From Bacteroidota bacterium (GTDB taxonomy: Bacteria > Bacteroidota > Bacteroidia > UKL13-3): a stretch of 20,590 bases of DNA. The position numbers and the translations under genes were made by a program. Positions 1 through 7,000 of this stretch are shown piece by piece. Below the pieces are notes generated by a model. The model was not told the origin of the DNA. It made no database searches and was given only the letters and a program-made list of their open reading frames with translations. Every line of letters starts with the position of its first letter. Position 1 is the stretch's first letter. The stretch covers positions 1-20,590 of the forward strand of contig RGVD01000020.1 in NCBI GenBank assembly GCA_010027395.1. The letters run 5' to 3'.

Positions 1-407
1 AATGGCCTGTTGGCCGGGCCTTGCTGCACTGTTCCATTCAATAAATAAAAACGCGAATCACAACATTTGCTAAAACTCTTGACGTATTGACCACATCGCA
101 TAAAGGTATTGCTGCTATCTACACTTACATAGCTGCATGAGCTATCTGTTTTATAAGGACAAGTTCTATCAAAGGCAAGATATTCATCAAAATTTCGGTA
201 CACGATAATGCCTCTATATCCGCCTTGTTGGTATATCCAACCCTGTGGGAATAGCAGTGGAGAAGCAGACGGCAAACTTAAGTTGATATAAAAATCAACA
301 TTAAGCGCGGGGAAAAAATCCGTTGTTGGGTCAATTCCGTTTGAACTTTTGCTACAACCAGAAAAAAGACAAATGCATGAAACAAATGCAATCAATAATC
401 TATTCAT
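1..407 (-). CDS. Rieske-like lipoprotein, C-terminus outside window (partial)
   Basis: The frame is open from an ATG at 407-405 to the window edge, giving 135 residues. The N-terminus is a lipoprotein signal: a hydrophobic stretch, then the lipobox LFSGC with the lipidated Cys at residue 18. The rest resembles the Rieske fold: FDRTCPY (79-85), and later SKCCDSRFYLLNG (113-125) followed by VQQGPANRPL, which matches the 'GSRF...G.V..GPA..PL' end of Rieske proteins. The usual CxH and CxxH cluster ligands read Cys83/Tyr85 and Ser113/Cys116, so a normal 2Fe-2S cluster is unlikely. It overlaps the end of the dehydrogenase gene by 8 bases (400-407), so the two are probably translated from one message. 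It is likely anchored in the envelope; its function is unknown. The lipobox is clear; the Rieske resemblance is my reading of motifs. Confidence 0.75.
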   Translation of the reverse strand, partial: MNRLLIAFVSCICLFSGCSKSSNGIDPTTDFFPALNVDFYINLSLPSASPLLFPQGWIYQQGGYRGIIVYRNFDEYLAFDRTCPYKTDSSCSYVSVDSSNTFMRCGQYVKSFSKCCDSRFYLLNGTVQQGPANRP

Positions 408-1215
408 AACCCGCATCCACTTTTTGTTGTTGTATGCGACTCGGTCTGAACTTACCATCTTGATGAAATAAATTGTAAATAGAAGATGTTACAGAAAAAT
501 TTGTGTCTACACCTATTAGATCCATTAACCTAAATGGACCCATTTTAAAGCCAGAGCTTTCAAGTAAAGCATCAATATTTTCATGACTTGCCACATTTTC
601 TTCAAGCACCTTTAGTCCTTCTACATAATAGTGACGAGCCACACGGTTAACAATAAAACCTGGCGCATCTTTGGCCATTACGCAAGTTTTTCCCATTCCT
701 TCTATTAAGGACTTGCATTGTTGTGCGATTTTATCATCCGTATGAGCACCACTTATTATCTCCACCAATTTCATGATGGGTGCTGGATTGAAAAAATGGA
801 TACCCAATACCCTTTCAGGGTGAGGGATCTTAGCTGCTACTTGTGTAACAGGTATAGACGATGTGTTGGTTGCTAATATGCAATCGGGTTTATTAATAGC
901 TGCCACCTCGTTAAAAAATGAATGTTTGATATCTAAACGCTCAACTACGGCTTCTATTATTAAGTCTGCTATCAATTCTTTTACATTAGCTGTGTATGAA
1001 ATAAGACTCATTATCTCATCACGCTTTTCACTTGATATTTTGTTTTTGTCTACCAAAAAGCTCAAACCCTTTTCAGTGGAGGCCTTCGCTTTATCAAGCA
1101 TGGCGGGGTTTATATCAAAAAGAATGGTGGTATATCCTGCTGTTGCGCAAACCTGAGCAATACCAGAACCCATGGTTCCTGCACCTGCAATGGCTATGGT
1201 TTTAATAGAATTCAT
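400..1215 (-). CDS. hbd: 3-hydroxybutyryl-CoA dehydrogenase (shortened C-terminus)
   Basis: This NAD-dependent enzyme of the 3-hydroxyacyl-CoA dehydrogenase family interconverts 3-hydroxybutyryl-CoA and acetoacetyl-CoA in the cytoplasm (fatty acid or butanoate metabolism). The Rossmann motif GAGTMGSG spans residues 11-18, and Asp34 at the end of beta-2 favours NAD over NADP. The catalytic set is visible: Ser119 in TNTSS, His140 in GIHFFNP, Glu152 in VEII and Asn190 in FIVNR. The C-terminal helical domain contains GPFRLMDLIGVD and FRPSRIQQQKVDAG. The protein stops at 271 residues, just after VDAGYE, where relatives usually continue with a short LGRKTGKGFYEY-like tail, so about a dozen residues are missing. 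The stop lies inside the first codons of the downstream lipoprotein gene. The ATG at 1215 fits the family start. A TACTTTTG promoter-like box lies 5 bases upstream. Confidence 0.93.
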   Translation of the reverse strand: MNSIKTIAIAGAGTMGSGIAQVCATAGYTTILFDINPAMLDKAKASTEKGLSFLVDKNKISSEKRDEIMSLISYTANVKELIADLIIEAVVERLDIKHSFFNEVAAINKPDCILATNTSSIPVTQVAAKIPHPERVLGIHFFNPAPIMKLVEIISGAHTDDKIAQQCKSLIEGMGKTCVMAKDAPGFIVNRVARHYYVEGLKVLEENVASHENIDALLESSGFKMGPFRLMDLIGVDTNFSVTSSIYNLFHQDGKFRPSRIQQQKVDAGYE

Positions 1216-1220
1216 GATTT

Positions 1221-1228
1221 CAAAAGTA
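1221..1228 (-). promoter_or_regulatory. Candidate -7 box TACTTTTG before hbd
   Basis: It matches the Bacteroidota -7 consensus TAnnTTTG on the minus strand and ends 5 bases before the hbd ATG. A second identical box lies at 1312-1319, farther upstream. No TTG -33 element with the usual spacing was found for either. If the near box is used, the transcript would start at or near the ATG. Confidence 0.3.
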
Positions 1229-1311
1229 TGTTATTTAAGGGAGAATAAACAAACCTATTCTTATACCAATTGACTTGCTTTGTCATATATGAAAATGAGG
1301 TAATTTTATTT

Positions 1312-1319
1312 CAAAAGTA
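1312..1319 (-). promoter_or_regulatory. Second candidate -7 box TACTTTTG upstream of hbd
   Basis: It is an exact TAnnTTTG match on the minus strand, about 97 bases before the hbd ATG, which would leave a normal 5' leader. It sits just outside the hairpin at 1337-1364. No -33 TTG was found at 17-23 bases, so support is limited to the -7 match. Confidence 0.3.
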
Positions 1320-1336
1320 GATATTAAGTTTTTCTC

Positions 1337-1782
1337 TATACCTTTTAAAACTCCAAAAGGTATAACCAAAAGAGTTTCGATTTTCAAGGTGCCTTCCAGC
1401 GCCAGTCCTTGCCTCAAAAAGATTTCCCCTTTCCGCTGTATACGTTTTGCCTCACAACAAAACCCATTTCACATGGCAAAACCTATAAGGCTGCGCAAAC
1501 CCATGCTTGAAATATTTTTGCACGCACTGCGAAAATCGAGCATCACCCCACTTTCCTTAGAGTTAGCGAAGCGCTCTAAGGATTTACTATGAAATGAAGT
1601 GTCTCTGACATGGGTTGTTAAAAACAGTACTTTAAAAATAATATAGTTATAGCGAGTTACAAACTCTTTTTTCATTTTAAATCCGTAGTCCCCTCTGCAA
1701 TAGCTTTGCGGAGACTACGGATAGTGGGAATTTTTCGCATTACAAATGCTAATAATAAATAGTGCGGTTTGCAAAACCGCAC
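1337..1782 (-). repeat. Hairpin-rich repeat region overlapping the dus 3' end
   Basis: This non-coding stretch between hbd and dus (1216-1671), plus the last 36 codons of dus, contains four clear inverted repeats. They are: TATACCTTTT/AAAAGGTATA (1337-1346 and 1355-1364); CCTTAGAG/CTCTAAGG (1555-1562 and 1574-1581); a 10 bp stem ATCCGTAGTC/GACTACGGAT (1681-1690 and 1713-1722) that continues inward for 7 more pairs after a 3-base bulge; and GTGCGGTTT/AAACCGCAC with a 3-base loop (1762-1782). The segment 1661-1725 has a divergent second copy at 20054-20121 on the other strand. None of the stems is followed by a clear T-run, so they are not obvious terminators. The pattern suggests a dispersed, non-autonomous repeat. 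The outer limits are my guess, set at the outermost hairpins; no terminal duplication was established. Confidence 0.5.
1661..1725 (-). repeat. Dispersed repeat motif, copy A
   Basis: Reading the minus strand, ACTATCCGTAGTCT (1725-1712) matches 20054-20067 in 13 of 14 bases. The 30 bases from 1690 to 1661, starting GACTACGGATTT, match 20092-20121 in 29 of 30, including 25 identical bases in a row. The spacer between the two conserved blocks is divergent, although both copies can fold ATCYGTAGTC against GACTRCGGAT. The two copies are inverted relative to each other. In this copy the stem is translated as the end of Dus. Confidence 0.75.
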
Positions 1783-2766
1783 CGCATTCTCACCAAACAC
1801 CTCCAATACCTCATCCAAGGCTTCGTGCACATCTTGTTGTGTAGGGGCCATTACCAATTTCATGCGGTATTCTTTAAAATTGGCAATGCCTTTAAAATAT
1901 TGGCTGTAATGCGGTCGCATTTCAAAAATACCTACCACATCGTTTTTCCATTTTACTGAAAAGTCTAGGTGTTTTTTAACCACATCCACCCTATCGGCAA
2001 TGTTAGGAGGGGCAAGGAGCTCACCTGTTTTTATATAATGTTTTATCTCGTTAAAAATCCAAGGATATCCAATGGCAGCGCGTCCTATCATCACGCCATC
2101 AACCCCATATCTATTTTTGTATTCAAGTGCCTTTTGTGGGCTATCAATATCTCCATTACCAAAAATAGGAATATGAATACGTGGGTTGTTTTTTACCTTG
2201 GCTATTAAGGTCCAATCGGCCTCGCCTTTATACATTTGGGTGCGTGTGCGGCCATGAATACTTAAGGCTTTAATGCCCACATCTTGGAGCCTTTCTGCTA
2301 CATCTTCAATGTTTTTAGTATTATCATCCCAACCTAAACGGGTTTTCACTGTTACAGGCAATGATGTTGAATTCACAACGGCTTTTGTTAGTCTTTCCAT
2401 TAAAGGAACATTTTTCAAAACCCCTGCACCTGCTCCTTTACATACCACTTTTTTCACAGGACAGCCAAAATTTATATCCACCAAATCAGGTTGTGTTGCA
2501 TCCACTATCTGTGTAGCAATGGTCATGGCCTCTTCATCTCCTCCAAAAATTTGAATGCCTATGGGGCGCTCATAATCGAAAATATCTAACTTCTGCTTGC
2601 TCTTAATGGCATGTCGAATCAAACCTTCGCTTGAAATAAATTCCGTGTACATAAGGTCTGCGCCTTTGGCCTTACACACCGCACGAAAAGGAGGGTCGCT
2701 CACATCTTCCATAGGCGCTAGCAGAAGGGGGAATTCGGGCAATTCTATATTTCCAATTTTTACCAA
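1672..2766 (-). CDS. dusB: tRNA-dihydrouridine synthase with extended C-terminal tail
   Basis: This FMN enzyme reduces uridine to dihydrouridine in tRNA D-loops. The TIM-barrel start LLLAPMEDVSDPPFR (14-28) and the active-site motif INFGCPVKKV (98-107, catalytic Cys102) are clear. FMN and substrate residues include Lys141 in TVKTRLGW, His171 in SIHGRTR, the GNGDI loop (203-207) and GVMIGRA (224-230). The C-terminal helical domain follows. The recognisable family sequence ends near residue 328, and the last 36 residues coincide with the hairpin-rich repeat, so the tail is probably element-encoded. The start codon is TTG at 2766-2764: an in-frame TAA lies five codons upstream (2781-2779), there is no ATG between, and the family N-terminus (VKIGNIELPEFPLLLAP) begins here. 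A TAGATTTG box lies 24 bases upstream. It is divergent from the CPBP gene. Confidence 0.95.
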   Translation of the reverse strand: MVKIGNIELPEFPLLLAPMEDVSDPPFRAVCKAKGADLMYTEFISSEGLIRHAIKSKQKLDIFDYERPIGIQIFGGDEEAMTIATQIVDATQPDLVDINFGCPVKKVVCKGAGAGVLKNVPLMERLTKAVVNSTSLPVTVKTRLGWDDNTKNIEDVAERLQDVGIKALSIHGRTRTQMYKGEADWTLIAKVKNNPRIHIPIFGNGDIDSPQKALEYKNRYGVDGVMIGRAAIGYPWIFNEIKHYIKTGELLAPPNIADRVDVVKKHLDFSVKWKNDVVGIFEMRPHYSQYFKGIANFKEYRMKLVMAPTQQDVHEALDEVLEVFGENAVRFCKPHYLLLAFVMRKIPTIRSLRKAIAEGTTDLK

Positions 2767-2790
2767 GATTAAAATAGCTTATTTTGCGGT

Positions 2791-2798
2791 CAAATCTA
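2791..2798 (-). promoter_or_regulatory. Candidate -7 promoter box TAGATTTG for dus
   Basis: It is an exact TAnnTTTG match on the minus strand, 24 bases before the TTG start of dus, so the spacing to the gene is plausible. The nearest upstream TTG (2814-2812) is only 13 bases away, shorter than the usual 17-23, so the -33 part is unconvincing. Confidence 0.45.
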
Positions 2799-2863
2799 AT
2801 CCATTTAATTTCAATTTCCGATGAAAGAAGCATTGGCTTTGGGAGGATTAATAAAAATTACAC

Positions 2864-3808
2864 ATGACAGAGTTTTCTAAATTGTACAACAACCGATTGG
2901 TATTTTTCTTTTCACGCACCCTCATTTTAGGGGGTATGGTATTGGTTTTTATGGTGATGGGCTCTGCATTGGGTATGTTTGTTGGTAAATACCTGTTGGG
3001 TGTGGATGTGCAAGACATGGCCAATATTTTAAGCAAGCCCGATGTATCCAGTCATGAGATGTTGGCTTTAAAACTGTTTCAAGTATTTGCCTCTATTGGT
3101 GGATTTTTGGTACCCGCATTTTTGTTTTCTAAAGCCATCAATCAGAAAGCCATTTCTTTTTTACAAATAAATAGACCTAGTAAAACGTATACTTATTTTA
3201 TGGCCATTGGCCTGATAATACTGGCCTCACCATTGGTGGCATGGTTGTATCAAATCAACCAAAATTTAACTTTTCCTGAGCAATTTGCTCAACTTGAAGC
3301 CAATATCAGGGCTATGGAAAACCAAGCTGAACAATTAACCAAAGCCTTTGTAAAGGTGAGCTCGGTTGGTGATTTGATGATTAATGTTTTTGTCATTGCC
3401 CTCTTACCTGCCATTACCGAAGAAATCTTTTTTAGGGCTTGTTTGCAAAACTTTGCTCGATTATGTTTTCAAAATATTCATATCTCTGTGTGGTTTGCAG
3501 CCATCATGTTTAGTGCTTTTCATGGACAATTTTATGGCTTCTTGCCCCGTTTGGCATTAGGTGTTCTCTTAGGTTATGCATTTGCCTATTCAGGAAATAT
3601 TTGGGTGAGTGTTTTAGCACATTTTACCAATAATTTTGTAGCAGTGATGGTGAGTTATTTTGAGCAACAAAACATGCATGTGGAGATGCTTAGCGATACC
3701 TATACTTTCCCTTGGATTATTACCTTAGTAAGCTTTGCTGCTTGTTTGGGAATCGTATGGTTTATGCATCGATTAAAATATAAATCCCTTTACAGTGATG
3801 GAAAATAA
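2864..3808 (+). CDS. CPBP family intramembrane metalloprotease
   Basis: This 314-residue polytopic membrane protein belongs to the CPBP (Abi/CAAX prenyl endopeptidase-like) family of membrane-embedded glutamate proteases. The family motifs are present in order: EEIFFR (Glu186, Glu187, Arg191), FSAFH (216-220, His220) and the final LAHFTNN (His253, Asn257). Hydrophobic segments lie at about 18-40, 70-90, 110-127, 170-185, 208-240 and 283-302. A short polar segment (about 131-160, Glu/Gln-rich) sits before the catalytic part. The ATG at 2864 has a GGGAGG sequence 17 bases upstream, too far to be a standard ribosome site. The 3' end overlaps the DUF2007 gene by 11 bases, suggesting coupling. The substrate cannot be told from the sequence. 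Confidence 0.93.
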   Translation: MTEFSKLYNNRLVFFFSRTLILGGMVLVFMVMGSALGMFVGKYLLGVDVQDMANILSKPDVSSHEMLALKLFQVFASIGGFLVPAFLFSKAINQKAISFLQINRPSKTYTYFMAIGLIILASPLVAWLYQINQNLTFPEQFAQLEANIRAMENQAEQLTKAFVKVSSVGDLMINVFVIALLPAITEEIFFRACLQNFARLCFQNIHISVWFAAIMFSAFHGQFYGFLPRLALGVLLGYAFAYSGNIWVSVLAHFTNNFVAVMVSYFEQQNMHVEMLSDTYTFPWIITLVSFAACLGIVWFMHRLKYKSLYSDGK

Positions 3809-4016
3809 TTGGACAAAAATATTTAGAACTTCAAATGTCTATACAGCAGAAATTATTAAAGGTATGCTGATAGAGGAGGGAATTGAATGCGTGGAATTGA
3901 ACAAAAAAGACAGCAGTTATGCCTTTGGTGAAGTGGAATTGTATTGCCCCTCAGAAGAAGTACTAAGGGCAAAATCTTTAATAGGAAATATTGAAGATGA
4001 TTTAACTACTGTATAG
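3798..4016 (+). CDS. DUF2007 domain protein
   Basis: This small cytoplasmic protein of 72 residues has the DUF2007 ('putative signal transducing protein') pattern: KIFRTSNVYTAEIIKGMLIE, then EEGIECVELN, a middle YAFGEVELYCPSEE, and a final helix beginning VLRAKSLI. The fold is expected to be a small ferredoxin-like alpha/beta domain; no biochemical role is established. I chose the ATG at 3798, although a GTG at 3795 is also in frame. It begins inside the end of the CPBP gene (11-base overlap), so the pair is probably one operon. Its last 11 bases (4006-4016) overlap the convergent sprA 3' end, which leaves no space between the genes for a separate terminator. Confidence 0.85.
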   Translation: MENNWTKIFRTSNVYTAEIIKGMLIEEGIECVELNKKDSSYAFGEVELYCPSEEVLRAKSLIGNIEDDLTTV

Positions 4017-7000
4017 TATATCTTAACTTAAATCCACCGCTGGTGATAATGGTTGGGAAGGACCCACTGGTGTATGGATTTGTCTGACGCCTGTCATAGA
4101 AAATACTGAGGGTTAGTTTCTCATTAATCATGTAATCAATGGTTGGCTTAAACGAATACACCATCTGACCTGTAACAGGCGCATTGGTTGGCACATCAAG
4201 GTTTCGGATTTTTGTAACATTATCTCGAATAGAAAAATCAACCCTGAAATTAATGTCATTTTCCAATACCCATCTTCGTCCTTGAATCTTAAATGGCAAG
4301 GTTAATTTTTTTGTTCGATATCCTAAACTATAAACAAATTCGTCAGCATTCAACTCACTTAATTGTCGGTTACCTAGCGCAAAATTAAGCGATCTGTCTT
4401 TGTTATATTTAATTCCCGTAGTTAGGTTATTGGTTAATGTAACATCTACACCAATCATGGGACCCCAGCGCTCAGTAATAGCTATATTTCTGATGATATA
4501 ATATGGTTGGTAATCACTTGAAACGTTTAATTGCCTTGAAGTATCTACTTGGGTTTGGAAGCCTCCAACTGTGTATTGAGAAGTATAGGCATGCGTTATA
4601 TTTACATTACTTGCATATTGCTTAATAAATGAAATTTTAGACAATCCGCTATAGGTAATATTCCAATTTGGTAATGGTATTTTAGGGAAGGCAGTAAGTT
4701 CAATATTTTTTGCATCAGCACCGCTATAAGCCGCCAAAAATGCTGGAATGAGCACATCCTGGGAGTATGGTCCATAGCCAATTGGGAAATTAGCCGTATC
4801 TTTTTGATTAATACCTTTGGCTTGTCCTAATCTATCAGCTATTATTGTTCTATTATCCGAAAAAGTTTTAAATACTTGTGAAATTCCATCGCTTCCTTCT
4901 GAAGAAAAACTAGTCAAGAAGGCATTGTATGTTATGGTGTAAGTTCCTTGTTCTTGAACAGGTCCAAAGTCTCTATATCTATTGCTATCAGGATCAAATC
5001 TAAAGTAAGAGGTGGTGTTTAGTGAAGTGGTTTTACCTACATTTATTGTTATTCTAAAATCATCAAATGGATCTAAAGTGGCCCTACCATCTAACCTTTC
5101 TTGATGGTTTTTTAGATATGGATTTACTACTCTTGGGTCACCACTTAGCCAACCATTTTGTGCTGCTTTAAATCTGTAATCATCATTTTGATAACCAAAA
5201 ATAAAATCAAAACCTGGCCCGCCATTATCGAAATTTTGCCCCAGGTATTGTGGTTTTACTTGAAAGCCTGGCAATGTAGTTCCATCCGTAATGCTATAAG
5301 ATCCTTGAAGGTTCTTCAAACTGGTAATTAATTTCACTGGCACTTTCACCCAAAAAGGATAGTTTACAGGACCATTATCTTCTTGCTTTTTCTTACCATT
5401 TTTGTCTTTCTCATTTTTTACATTTTTTTCAATTTCAGTCTTATTAGTTTTAGAAGGATCTTTAGGAGTGGCAGGGGCATTGATATCTCTTAAAAACTTG
5501 AATTTATTATATAGCGTTGGCATATTAAACGCCAAGTTAAATTGTTGTTGGCTTGAGTTCTGTACTGTACTTCCCAAGCTATCTGCAGCAGGTGGCGCTT
5601 GCAACCATTGGAAGTTGGTAGTATAATTATAAGTCGATTGGCTTATAAAATCCAAATAAGGTAATTTATTTATTGGCAACGAATAATTTATTCCAGCAGA
5701 TTGGTCAAATCTAGTCAAACGCCCACCTTTCCAGAAATTAGATTCTATGCTATCAGCCCTAGCAGTATTTGATTCAATTTTACCTATTGGCTCGTCTATA
5801 CGCGCATCGGCAGTAGCAGAATAGTTAAACTTCAAACTTTTGGTGAAATCCCATCGCAATTCATAAAACCTACGCATGGTAAAATTCTTATCATACAAGG
5901 CTTGAATGATGGTATTTTGGTTGTCATTGTTTCTGTTAATTAACTCACCATACCTTCTTTCTGCTTCTACTCTAGCGCCCCAACTAGTGGGTAATAAACT
6001 AAAGTTAATATCCTTTATGAGTGTAAGACTTTTTGATTTGATTTTTTTGAAAGGTTCAACAGTTGTGGTAGGGAAGGTATAATTATATCCTACTTGCCCT
6101 TTATAGGTTTGAAGTATTGAGTATTCTATGGTTTGATTGCGCCTAAAGGTTTCTGAGAATGAATAACTAAAATTTAAATTTTCAATATCCCATGGATAGG
6201 CCTTTTTCATGGATACCCTATTCTTTCTTACATTTGTAAAATTAAAACTTCGCCTTGATGTAAAGTCATCTGCAGCTTTTTTTATCTGTGTTTTATACTC
6301 AGGATTGGTACTTTCATCAATCTCCTTTTGAAGCTTAGTATCTGGATTTAAAGGATTATAATAAGGTCTAATAATGGTGTTGCCATATGAAAAGAAAAAG
6401 GGAATAGATATTCCAGACGTTTTGGGGAAGAATCTACCCAGCTCAAAATTACTAGCAAAATCGTATTGATAATTATCATTGAAACTTCGTTCACTTAATT
6501 TTTTATCAATACCACCCCAACCAACAGTAGCAATACTTCCGGTCAATTGCACATTACCAAAATCTGCAAGTTTGGCAATTATCCGGCCATTGGCTGCCCA
6601 ACCACCTCGCGTATTAAAATCAGTCATTCGAAGTTCATTAAACCACACTTCGGCACATTTGGGTAGGCCGTCATCATCACTTCCAGCAACACGCTTAGGG
6701 TTGCGCACACCCATCATAACAACGCGCACTTGACTGAAATCTGGCAAACCAACAACAGTATATTTTACAGTACCTTCTTGCCTAACATATGGTCTTGTGA
6801 ATGGCCAATTGGCATTGGTTCTGGCTATTTTAGTATTTATTAGTTCATCCATGCTAATGGTAATTTCATTAGCCAATGGCCAAACATCTCTAGCACTAGG
6901 AAGACCATTAGAGTATTTAGATACCTTTAAAGGAATTTCATATTCATAATAGTTGTTAATTGCATCTGTACCAATTCGAATAAAGGCAGTCAACTCATCG

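Noticed and set aside
1555..1581. CCTTAGAG/CTCTAAGG hairpin as an intrinsic terminator for dus
   Set aside because: There is no T-run after the stem on either strand, so I treat it as part of the repeat region.
1469..1675. 68-codon minus-strand ORF starting in the dus stop codon (ATGA overlap)
   Set aside because: It lies wholly in the hairpin-rich repeat region, has no recognisable domain, and its start is part of the repeated 25-base core. It is more likely translated repeat than a gene.
2821..2880. 19-codon plus-strand ORF (MKEALALGGL...) upstream of the CPBP gene
   Set aside because: It is short, out of frame with the CPBP gene, overlaps its first codons and has no supporting signal.
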